Below, one piece after another: positions 38,980 through 49,884 of a stretch of 64,000 nt of DNA. The position numbers and the translations under genes are program-made. How positions within the stretch are numbered: the stretch's first letter is position 1; every line of letters begins with the position of its first letter. The stretch comes from Hawksworthiomyces lignivorus. Its lineage: Eukaryota > Ascomycota > Sordariomycetes > Ophiostomatales > Ophiostomataceae. The stretch covers positions 1 through 64,000 of the forward strand of contig NTMA01000069.1 of assembly GCA_002917075.1 (NCBI GenBank). The letters run 5' to 3'. The notes below the pieces were generated by a model. It did not search any database. It saw only the letters and a program-made list of their open reading frames with translations, and was not told the DNA's origin.

Positions 38980-41636
38980 TGTAGAGGTGCCTGCGATTGA
39001 TATGTCGAAGGAGAAAATAGAAATAAGGTAACCAAATGGGATGATACGAGATGGAAGGATCACTAAAGCTTTGCTTATGTTAGATTTGTCTCGCCAAACA
39101 AGAAGCAAGGCAAGGAGAGGAAAGCAAAACAAGAAGATCAAATTTTCCGTCAGATCCCCAGGAAATAGAATGCTCGAACCTCCAATCCGGGAGAAAGGAT
39201 GAAATGGGGGAAGTGAAAAAGTTAATATACAATATAACGGGGAGGTTAAAGTAATATCCAACAAAATATAAGACGACACCTAGACGGCACAAGACGAAAC
39301 TAGATGGTTTGCTTGCAGCTTGTCTTTCTTTACTGAGATTATGTTGTCTGCAGGATGGTGATCTGGGCTTCTTGACTTACCTGTCTTTGTGCTATCTTGT
39401 CAAACTTCCAGGCACGAAGCTCTGCGGCTATTCAAAATGAACTGAGCCGTGTATCCTGCAGTATTATGTGGTATGTGGGAAAGGTATTGTAGTATTTTAT
39501 ATTGTATACATATGTGTACAGATGAGTGACACGGCGCTGGGAAAGCGGAGGATGCGATTGACACAGGGGTATTATATCACGACAAAATTGCAGAATGGGT
39601 TCTCTATTTAAACAAGCCGATCGCTTTGGTATACCGTACATCTGACCGTCCTTTTTATTTATCCAGTCCTGCGGAGTTGGTACATGCATCAGCTGTTATT
39701 TTGGCCTCTGGCTTTGTTTCTACCCTGACCCGTCGTGATTTGGGCGCTCAACCAAAAAACCGGACAAGCGCAATGCTACATCATGGACGGTAGTCGCCCA
39801 TGGTGATGCAACCACATATATCTCCTCTCATGTCGACTGCCTTGCACCTCGCAGCTACCATCGCCACACCAATCGGCGCGATAAGCGGATGGAATCACCC
39901 TGAATTACATGACACGACAAAGAGAGAGGGCGGTAATAATTTCGTATACTTTCCCTATGACATCGACAGCGTTGGGGTGGTAGGAGGACAGTATTGTGCA
40001 AGAATGGGAACAAAGAAGATAAACAACAGGAGAAGGGGAATGTAAGCCAAAGTTGGAGAGATGAAAAGTACTCCATGGAGTTGGACGTAAGAACAAGCTA
40101 ACTAACCCATGTCTATTTCTCCTTGGCTCGGTCGATCAATCTTTTTTTGCTCCCACAGCTATTTGCCGTGCCCAAGTTTGTGGGGTAGGAGGAAGCTACT
40201 CTCGCTGCTCTAGTTAGCTTCGGAGTAGGAGTGGGCGAATCTAGGCTGAGTCGAGAAGGTGGCTGGTGAAGCATGTACGACTACGATTTACAAGGAAGAC
40301 GATGAGGAGAAACGTAAACTGCGGAGAGGGCGTGCGCGCGGCTTTTCTCGCTTCATTGAAATGAAGGTGAAAGCTCAGGGCCAGTGAAAATTGGGGACTG
40401 AGCAGGGGCGACTTTGCCAAGCGTTGCAGAGAGAACGAGCGGCCTGGTCAAGGTGAAAACAACAGACAGGAGACGCGAGAAAAGAGGTTACACCCTGAGA
40501 CCCCCCAGTGCATTGCGGAAGAATTCGTTATTCCCTTTCGTCTGCATGTCACTACACGTATTCCTTTTTTCTTCGGGTCATCTCGCGGATCTGCAAAGAA
40601 CATGCTCGAGCTTGTTTCTCTATCTTACGCCACGTGAACGTCTGCTCCATCCCCATGCAGTGGCGGGTCTAGGACATGGTAAAGAAGAAATCCCACGAAG
40701 GAGATTTGACGCGGCTGAATTGCGGTTCCCCCCAAGATGGGGAATAACAACGGCTCTGCTGTTTTCCATCTGACTTCTGCGGAGAACCAAGTGCGGAGTA
40801 ATAGAACAAGGCTTTGGGTAGGTCGTATTATCAAGAATCTTACTCTGGACAGACGAGCCAAACATAATAAAGCCTGGCTCAAAAGCTCTAGCAGAGACCC
40901 CAGACCGCCTACACACGTACATGTGTACTTTGTTGCTAGAACTGCACTGGGGTTACATACGACGATCTCTTTTCGGACTTTCGTTGCGGTTTTGCCGCCT
41001 ATCGGCCCTTGTTGCTCTTTCGGTTACAGTCCAGGCTCTGGATTCCCAATTTTGTCGGGTTCTCCTCTTTTTTGGGGGGGATCGCTAGGATTCACAGCAA
41101 GCAAATGGCTCGTTCAAAATCTGCCAAGAGACATCCTGCATGCTCCACAGCGTATCACTGCACTCCGGATACGCCGTTCGGTAGGCATATATACATTCCC
41201 AAAGTATAACAGCAAGTAGGCGATACAGCTTAGCTGTTTCCGCTTCTGCTCGGAATTTGAGGCAGCATCCGCGTTTGGTAATGCTTATACAGCGTATATA
41301 GATACCCCAATGCTAGACATCAAAAAGAACATGGCAAAATTGCAAGAGTCTACAAGTCAAGATCTACTGGTAGCAGGCATGGCATGACGCCCGCACACGT
41401 GTTGATTGATAATCACTTACTGCCCTAGCTGCCTTTGTTTACATATCACCGCGATGTGAACCTCTTGCGATGCATAAAGATGCTTGTGTGGTCATGGTCC
41501 ACTTAGTTCTCCTGACAAAATGCGTACTTTTAATAGCCATGTGCAAAACTAAGGGCGCATGTTGAAACCACAATTGTTTAGTTTCTTGGCCGCCTAGGAT
41601 GTGTATCCCTTCACAACGAGAGTCCTTGGGAGGTCG
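38980..41636. other. 2.7-kb intergenic region
   Basis: Upstream of the MFS gene and downstream of the gene ending at 41637. Frames at 39800-40045, 40414-40773 and 40737-41219 have no recognisable product. No repeats or RNA genes were found. Confidence 0.45.
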
Positions 41637-43752
41637 TCACAGAAGATTGTGAGCAGGTTGGACATATAAATACCCGAATGGGAATGACGACGGCGGAGCT
41701 ACCTGTGTTTGCCACTGTGATTGTGGTTGAGATTGCCAATACTGAGGCTGTATCTGTTGCCACAGATATTTTCTGTTCTGTCTATGTTTCTGTCTTGTCC
41801 AGCGCATTTGCTGGCGTCTTTTGGACATTGCTGCAAAATTTGGAACTGCCGACTTGAGATACTCGATATTCTCTTCGATTTTTTGTTGTTCAGTTGCGTT
41901 GAGCGGCTTGAACCGACGTCGCCCACTGTGCTTCCATGATCGAGGCATGGCCTGCCGTCGGCCAGTAAGAGCTGGAAAAGGTAATCGAGGCAATTCTTGC
42001 AGCTTCGGTTGTGCTGCTTGGTACATTGGCTGTGTTTCTAGGATGTAGTTTGAGGGCCCATAGTAGGGTATTGCATTAAAAGGAGCAGAGCTAAGAGGTA
42101 CGATTCCGACCACGTCTCTTGGGTGTATATCCGTATCACTTTGAAGAGGATGGTGAGGGCTGCCTACATATGCTGCAGGTGATGTTTGTTGGCTCATGTC
42201 GGCAGCCGAGGCAGTAAGGAACCTGTGCGTTGCGCATCTTTGAGTAGATGTCAAATCTCCGACTGAGGCCCTCGCGCCCACAGAGATAAATTCAGCTGCG
42301 TTTGGGTTGAAGCGGAATATAGCTGGTCCAGACCCGAAAGATGTCTTGTGGTTTCCACAGTTCGCAATGATAGTTGTGCCAGTTGATCCTGCCGAAATAT
42401 CACGGCTGGGCCTGGGATTCCCCGAACTCGAAGCTTTGTCTTTGTAGCTGCTCTTTTGAGATGTAGTTAAACTGTCTATACAGCTTCTTGCCGCAATGCC
42501 ATTTGGCTCCTCAGGGCGTATCTGTTGTAAACGACATATAAGCGCTTCAAAACGGCGCCGAGTCTCGCCTGTCATGACATCTTTTGCTATCGCTGATGAA
42601 AATGGTGCAGGGTTATCTTCGCTTTTAAACCCGGTTGCAGATTTCGAATGGTTGTTTGTTTCCCGATCTAAGAGCTTTTGTGCATGAGATGGTAGCTCGG
42701 CTTTTGGCCGGATAGCTTGCAGCTTGCCAACAACAAAACTATCGGCATTTCCTTTGCTCGTTCTGGTGGAATTTAGGAGAGGTTTAAATGAAAATAAGAA
42801 AGTGCTTGCCGTGCCAGCACGATCAAGTTCACGGATGCAACCGATTATACCGAAGACTTGGCCACTTTTCTCGGCTTCCACGATTCGCAGAGGAAAGTCT
42901 TTCCTTGGCAGTTGATCGTCAAATTTGACTGTTTTCTTTTTGCCAATTTTGGCTTGCGGTCTATCATCCGGGAACAAGAAAGGCCTGACTACACAAGTCC
43001 CATTTTCGTTATAATCTAGCGAATAGGGTCGGTCTTCAAGGTTGATCATATTGTCCATCTTTTTGTTGACCTTCCTACATAGTCTAGAACATGAAGGAAA
43101 ATTGGTACTTGGGTCGCAGCTTGATATTTCGGCAGAATCTTTTGAGAAAAAGAAAAATTAGACTTCCACCTTTCAGTATGATGTACGTTCGGGCATCGGC
43201 ATTAAGCTTACATCTTTGTCTAGAAAACAGAGGCAGCGGTAGTAAATTTGATGACAAATTCGGACTTCCACACACGCCGTATTGGGGAGGGCTTTTGTCG
43301 AATATCATACTATCTTTGTCATTATCTGTTTCATTCATCGAAGCTGTTAAGGAAGGTGAGTACGCAGTCGAACCGTTAGAAACGTCGGTTGTCTTGCATC
43401 TTTGGCCATCTCGTGGTGTCGTGGACCTTGCAGGTATCGTAAATGCTGGGTTTTCAGAATTGTATTTCATAGTGCCGATGCTGCTTTGCGTCTGTTCGGT
43501 AGAAGCATAGAAGGAAACAAGTTCTGACTGATGTTCTGCATCCTGATTTGCGATCCGCCAGTTGCTTGAGTGGATTGTGTTCCTGCAGTTCCTCGTCTTG
43601 CTGTATGGGGCAGAACTATCACTGAATGTCTTCGATGGCCGAGCTAAACTGGTATAATCATTTAGGCAAAAATCCAGGGACCTATCAGCGACTGATGCTG
43701 CGCTCGTAGGAAAAGGATCTGTTGCATTTCTGCCCCTGATTCTAGTTGGCAT
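41637..43752 (-). CDS. Unrecognised, largely disordered protein (about 667 residues, one intron)
   Basis: Two long frames meet through one intron. The in-phase solution is exon 1 43752-43187 and exon 2 43074-41637 (GTACAT...TGTAG), giving 667 residues; the exact donor is uncertain because GTGGAA at 43164 is also possible but out of phase. No known domain is visible. The protein is rich in Ser, Thr, Asn and Gln. Features include DRPYSLDYNENGTCVVRPF followed by KKKTVKFDDQLPRKDFPLR, in which KTVKF fits the RVxF pattern that docks protein phosphatase 1, and a C-terminal basic, Trp/Gln-rich end (KRRQQMRWTRQKHRQNRKYL, then QPQYWQSQPQSQWQ). No signal peptide or membrane helix. It could be a nuclear or regulatory scaffold; that is inference. 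The PP1 link is only a short motif match. Confidence 0.6.
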
Positions 43753-44210
43753 GATGGTAGCTGACGCCTCGCACGTTAGCAGACCACTCCAGTGTCTCTC
43801 TCATTATGCCTAGGAAAACAATTTGCTGTAATAATATTTGAGATTACCTTTACTGGTTGTCAAAAACTAACTTCATAGAAGACCAAGAAGACGAATATGC
43901 CATCATGTAATTCTGCACTAATTTTCTCCTTTCAAATAGCGGAAAAAGGCTTAACAATGCCCTCTAGAAGTCTCACATTCAATCTGGCATGGTATTTGAC
44001 CAACCATCCCTTTGAGAGTAACATGAACATAGAAGGAAAGACAGCACCCAGAAGCCTTACCAAGATATACATAAGAATGAACCTACAATCAACATCCAAA
44101 ACCACAAGTTTTATTGAGGAAAAAAAGTAAACAAGAAGAAGCGGAAGGTGCCACTTTATGTGTCGCCCTGGCCAAACAGCGGAGCCTGCCCGTGCGTATT
44201 GTGGCAAAGA
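43753..44210. other. Short intergenic region
   Basis: Between the start of the disordered-protein gene and the TAG of the AIM24-like gene. The frames at 43897-44130 and 43932-44207 have no family resemblance. Confidence 0.5.
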
Positions 44211-45949
44211 CTACACCTGCAGTGTTTGGCCTGTCATGAAGGCGGCAAATGCTTTCTGCAAGGAAGTCAGCAATGGATGAATGAACGGAACTGGACTCTT
44301 CCTTGCTTACAGCATTTCTTGTCTGGATATAGACAGTGCCGGGACCAGTAAACTTGCAAACCAGGCCTTCGTTCGATGCAAGACCAGATATAATACCACC
44401 AGAGGCGATTCGCTCGAGAACGTATTTCGTGTTCCAGGCCACGAGATGGCCGTTGTCCACGATGTATTTTTCACCTTCGACCAGCTGATTCAGGCGAAGT
44501 GAAATAAAAAGAAAGAGCGACGTTGTTAATTGACTGATACCATCGAAAAGGGCATAAACGGCGGAATCTTAGAAGATGTGGAGGCAACTACTCACGTCCT
44601 TCTTGATAATTGCGCCAAAGCTTGTGATCCACAACAAGCCAATACCACGAATTTTGTACACCCACAGACCTTCGCCACTGAACATGGCCTTGCCGATGCC
44701 CTGGCGTTTGTATTCCTTTACAACGCCCTGGGTGCAGGCGAGGAAGCCATCATGACCGACGGACCATGCTTCATTGCCTGTAAGGCGGATACTTGTAATG
44801 TCACCAAGCATAGGCGGGCCGAGGAGCAGCTCTCCCGGTCCCGTGAACGTCGACGTACCCATCTCAGCGCCAGCTACGAGCTTCTTCATGGTGAATTTGA
44901 ACGCGCCCTTGAGAGTGATGGTCGTCGACATGGCAATCATGACGCCTGTATGGGGTCGAAGCGTCAGCATCGAACAAAGCAAACAAATCATGTTATAAAG
45001 AGACGAGAGAAGTCCCGTTTACCTGGCTTGGCTATAAGAGGGCATCCAATAGCGAGCTGGATGGTTAGAATAGTGTTCGTGTCGCGGTGGCTGATGCGGT
45101 AGCTGCCTCCATTGAAGGTCCCGACATCGTCGACGACGGCAGATGCTCCCGCAAAGAGACCGGGAGCTGGGGCACCGGTGAGCAGGCCAAGAGTGCCCGA
45201 GGCATCCGTGGGCTCGGCTTCTGCCTCCTCTTCTTCTACGTGGGATGGTTGGCCATTGGCGGTCTTCTCTGGCAGGTAGCCTGGTTGCCGATTTTCCGCG
45301 TATGTTGGCGGCGGTGAAAATTGAGCTGGGACAGCAGAAACGGGCGGAGTGCCCTGCGACGCATGTGACGGAGTCCGCTCATGGATGGCAACGGTCGTTT
45401 GCTGGGGCGGAGGAGAGAAGGTGCGCTGCTGTGGCTGCTGCTGCTGTTGCGGAGGAGGTGGGTAAGATGTTTTCTGAGCTGGTGCGGGCGAAGACTGCGC
45501 AGGAGGAGGAGGATAGGAGAAGTTTGCAGGTTTGGCAGCGGGCGGTTGCGCTTGCAAACCGTATGAGAAATTGGTTCTGTTGGCTGGTGGTGACTGGGGC
45601 GGCGGGGGATAGCTCTTTTGCGAAGTGGCTGCTGCGAGATGTTAGTGTGAGGGACATGGCTTCTGTATCCAACAAGGATTTTGTTCATTTGTTCATTTTC
45701 TCATCGCTTGCCGATTCGCCTTTATAGTCCTTCTTCACATGTTCTCCTCTTTCCTTTCCACCTCGATTTCTATTATGCTTTCATACCTGGGGCAGCTGCT
45801 CCTGGCGGCGCTTAGTGAAGGCAAGGCAAGTTGTGTTAGCGAGTATGCCAATGCATCGCTGTGGTTATACAGAACAATGCAGAAAGAGAGAATAAGAGCA
45901 AAGATGCACGGCCTTGGTTGTTCTTACGAGGGTAGTAGGGAGCCGACAT
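44211..45949 (-). CDS. AIM24/DUF124 family protein with proline-rich N-terminus
   Basis: Five exons: 45949-45928, 45631-45023, 44945-44596, 44484-44311 and 44255-44211, all GT-AG and in phase, giving 399 residues. The N-terminal 150 residues are Pro/Gln-rich ([21 protein letters not shown]). The C-terminal 220 residues form the AIM24 beta-prism domain (PF01987): [74 protein letters not shown] and [14 protein letters not shown], ending [14 protein letters not shown]. Members are related to bacterial TRAP-like proteins. Yeast Aim24 is mitochondrial and acts in MICOS assembly, but this protein lacks a basic presequence, so it may belong to the second, cytosolic-looking fungal paralogue. Exon 1 is only 22 nt; its assignment rests on phase and a consensus donor GTAAGA. 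Confidence 0.88.
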
Positions 45950-47592
45950 ATTTCTGTTGGTTCCTGCTCAAAAGGACGTTTCACTTTCAAAGAGCTTGCT
46001 GCGACATCGCCGTTAGCAGGTTGGAAGGCGCGGCCCGCTGTCAGCCCCGCAGCAGAGACCTTTCAATGATAGCAGTTGACAATGTTTACTCACGCCAGGA
46101 AGGTGCACAGGGACGGCGAAAGCAAGAGAATTAGCTTGCAGAGTAGAGCAACAAGGAAAGGACGAAGATGCGCAACCGAACTATTCTCACGATGCGGCGA
46201 GGAAAGAGGAGCTTGCAAGAAAGTAAGCAGAATAAAAGGAAAAAGAGCAGGAGCGAGCCGTCTTGGGTGCTTTGCGTAGTCGCAAGGGTCGCACTGCAGC
46301 CCCAATCATATTTAATATACGCGTACATCTGCACATTCGCTGCAACTCGGCCGTTTTGAGCAGTTGCCCACCCCCATTCTTTCCCTTGCCTGCCTTTCCA
46401 CTTATTCCTGCTGGTTCTGAATCTAATTTGGGAACATGACTGCCTTCTTTCCAGCGGCAACCCAATGGCGTGTCGCCGAGCCATGCGCGCGCGCTGGGAC
46501 CTGCGAGCGTGGACGGACAGGACCATACAAAACCTGGCTTGACAAGAGAATATATGTCAGGTATGGATAACATCAGAGCATTTTTGGTAGAGACCCAAGA
46601 CTAGCTGCAGGGATGCTGGGCGCTTAAAAGGAGGGGCACAGAGGCTGGCTGCCTTGAATAGTTTGCTGATTGGCCAGAGCTACTTGGCATTTTGTGCCTG
46701 CTAGCGGGCTTCGTTCCCTGTGCCTTTGGCTGACTTACATTGAGTAGGGCCTGGCTTCAAATATTCTGCGCGACACGCCAGTACATAATACATCTTCAAA
46801 ACATTTGTGCAGTCCGATTGCGTCGACACTGATACCAGGGTGCTTTTCTTTTCTTCAGCTTTAAGGAACGGCATGGATGTGGTTAGGATATGAGCTCCGT
46901 GGACGGCAGTCTGTTTTGCCGACCGAGGCTGTTCTCATATTGCGGTATTTGTATTTGATCTAGCCGACCTTAGATACTGCATCCTGAAGGACTCAACTTG
47001 TATTTTTTTTGTTGTCTTTCACCCTTCTTCCTCTTTTATTTCTTTTGCCTGTATTAATACGTCGTCTTACGCCTCGTTGACGGAGATGATGGAGTTTATC
47101 GGTCACCGGATCGGAGAAGCACAATACTCCGTCGTGGTCTTGCAGGAGGGACTTCTGGGCCAATCAGACAATGCGCTTGTGCCCTTCACCCAAAGGCTAG
47201 AAGCGGCCTGGTCAATGACGCAGGTGTCGGCTGCTTTTCGCTGTGGGAGCTTCCAGAACAACAAAAATTTTGCAGCGGACCATTCTCGTCTCACCCAACA
47301 AACCTTGAGCGACAGACGTTACTCGTCGACAAGCTTCGATAAATGTTTCTCTAAGGGAGTATTTTGCGATCCATTTCGGGCCAGCTTCTATTTTCCCTAG
47401 CGCTTCTTCAATAAGAAGAAAGAAAAAGGGCGGCAAAGGATCAGGACAGCTGTTTTCCTAGAGCGCCTCCCTTGCACCGAAATTCCGCGACAGCCGAAGA
47501 AGCACTTCATTTCTCGCGCCTCCCAGAACAAACCGATACGATCCAGACAACTGCGAGCGGATTAAATAAGAAAACAAAAAAAAATCTTTGCT
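45950..47592. other. Divergent intergenic region, 1.6 kb
   Basis: Lies between the AIM24-like gene (minus) and the DUF1279 gene (plus), so it should hold both promoters. Frames at 46131-46573 and 47077-47400 lack recognisable domains. Confidence 0.5.
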
Positions 47593-48593
47593 ATGCTGCG
47601 TCGTCCTCTAAGAGTATTCGACGCTCTTCTAGCGCGACCTCTGGCACAACAGAGGGCTGCTGCTCGCGGGATACAGAATGGACAACAGCTACTTAGGGGG
47701 CCAGCAGTGCGGAACGGCAGTACCGCATTCACGACTAGCATTCCTCTGGTCGAACGCATGTCCTTGAAAACCATGCCTCTGCGGCTGCGACCAACACGGG
47801 CGAAACCTCCCTTCACATTCAATTCCCAGCCGCGGCGCACGTTCCATTTTTCGAAAGCGCGGAGGTCGCAACAAGGGTCGCAGGCTCATGAAGCTGGGGC
47901 AAAGACTGGTTCCAGCTCCAGCTCTAGCTCCGGTGCTGGCTCCAGCTCAGGTTCTGCCGCCGCAGAGTCGTTGTCGCTCAGTGCTCGGCTGAAGAAGCTA
48001 TCGCGGGAATATGGCTGGACTGCTGTCGGTGTCTACTTTGGCCTGTCACTGCTTGACTTTCCATTTTGCTTTCTTCTTGTCCGCACGCTGGGTACCGAGA
48101 GGATCGGTGCGTTGCCGCATTCTTAGAAATGCTCAAACTTGGGCTTGATGACCTTGTGCTAATGTTCTACCTTGCTAGCGTCCGCCGAGGAGTTCGTGGT
48201 ATCTCATGTGAGAGCAATTATTCCTGCTAGTGTCAAAGATTTCTGGCACAAATATCGGGAAGCTCTGAGAGAAGCCAAGAAGGAGAGTGGCAACTCTACT
48301 GGCCAGGAGGATGTGGCCGGCTGGGGTGTCAAGGAGGCCGATGAGCGGAACCAGCACGAAGCGAGTATGTTGAGCTTTGTTTAGCATTCACTTATAGACA
48401 TTCCTCTTTATGGCGTGTTTTTTGACTAACAGCATCCTTCCCAGGTTTGGCAACACAACTTGCTCTCGCATATGCTATTCACAAGAGCTTCATCTTTATC
48501 CGTGTTCCCCTGGCGGCAGCTGTGACGCCCAAGGTGGTTCAGGTACTCCGTTCCTGGGGTTGGAAGATCGGAAAGCGAAAGCCTACAGCGTGA
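47593..48593 (+). CDS. Mitochondrial FAM210/DUF1279 family protein (yeast Nat2-like)
   Basis: Three exons: 47593-48106, 48179-48364 and 48445-48593, donors GTGCGT and GTATGT, acceptors TAG and CAG; phases fit, giving 282 residues. The first 90 residues are basic with many Arg and almost no acid (MLRRPLRVFDALLARPLAQQ), a clear mitochondrial presequence. A Ser/Gly/Ala linker follows. The DUF1279 domain runs from about 130 to the end: KKLSREYGWTAVGVYFGLSL, LLDFPFCFLLVRTLGTERI, then after an inserted helical segment TQLALAYAIHKSFIFIRVPL and TPKVVQVLRSWGWKIGKRKP. Two or three membrane helices are expected, in the inner membrane. Human FAM210A/B and yeast Nat2 share the domain. The molecular role here is unproven. 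Confidence 0.93.
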
Positions 48594-49884
48594 ATGGGCT
48601 ACTCAACAGTAGAATAGCGACTCGCGCAACTTGACAAATAGCCGTTGCTCGATGTATTGATTTGAAAAAGTCGGCGTTGCTTATAGACGGAACTTGGGAG
48701 TCGAAAGCCCGTGACTAACCATAAACATAAACACAAAAGGGAAAACGGACCAGGTATAACTGCATATAGAAACAGGAAAGACTGTTGCTTTTGGATGTTC
48801 TTTTTCTTGTCTCAATTCTGGCTGATGTCAACTCTATCCTACCGGGTTCACGGCGCATTCGAAATTATTTACCTTTTCTTTCTATTTTACCTTCTCTTCA
48901 TGCTACTCCTAATTTCCGTTTGTATATAGCTAGGAGGGCAGAGGACAATGAACTCAATTCTACTCTGTATGCTCATGCGATAAGTTCATACCGATAGGGC
49001 TCATGATACAGCAAATGGTTGTTATTTTTGGTGCAGCGCTGGCAGCAAGTGCTACACAAGTTTTGGTGGTAACGCGCTGTAAGCCTATATTTAGAGGACT
49101 AGGACGGAGAACGAATCTGCATATTAGTGGATGGGACCAGCCGCCCACAGAACCGAACTAAGACATCCCTCCCTGTCCAGCCACCAGGAACCAGGCACGT
49201 GCAAGAATGCTGGGATCGTCCCAGCTTCGCATCATCTACAAGATAAGGCGAGAGAAATTGAGACACCCATGCTCTTGTAGGTGCCGCATCAATGACGGAT
49301 GGGCAATCTTTCATGCCTGTCGTGCAAGACTCGTCCTTTGCTCCCTTATTTGTCTTTACTAATTTTTAACGTTTTGTCTTTTGCCGGATTGCTGGAGATC
49401 CGCCCCGTGCTCTTGGAAACGCAATCTTTTGCCGGAAGACGAAAGCGCTTGAGCAGGATTAATATAATTCATCCGCTATTTCTCAATTGCTCTGTATTTC
49501 ATCCAGTTGTTCTTATCGCTGTTTCGTCTTTCTTCTTTCTTTTTTTTATCTCAAACCTGATAGCGTCTATGGTAGCATCCTCTCTAGCATTGTGCGCATT
49601 TCATTGCGTATATCGTCTTCCTTCTTTCTCTTTTCTCAGCCTTCCAAAAGGCAGCAAGCGACTTCTCTATTGCGGCCGCCTTTGTTCTTGATGTCTTTAC
49701 AATCGGCCTGAATTGTGCTATGTTTTTGTGCCCATTTTCATTGCATTCTTAGGGAACCTTTGGATACGCGCGGCTCGGCCATTCATTGGTTGCATCCAAG
49801 ATATTGAAGCTTGGGTTTGTCGTATTTTCATTTTCTAGTCTTGTGTCTTACTTAGGCAGCCCAGGAAGTGTAGAAGCGACCACC
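48594..49884. other. Intergenic region upstream of the PNGase A gene
   Basis: 1.3 kb with no recognised coding sequence. Pyrimidine-rich stretches occur near 49520-49550 and 49615-49650, 230-370 bp before the ATG at 49885. No RNA gene was seen. Confidence 0.5.

Noticed and set aside
29519..39279. A secondary-metabolite or nutrient-utilisation gene cluster around the LysM and transporter genes
   Set aside because: No backbone enzyme, tailoring enzymes or pathway-specific regulator lie nearby; the two transporters are unrelated and the neighbours are housekeeping genes.
47077..47400. Plus-strand frame of 107 codons upstream of the DUF1279 gene
   Set aside because: No recognisable domain and no consistent splice to the downstream gene; more likely promoter or leader.
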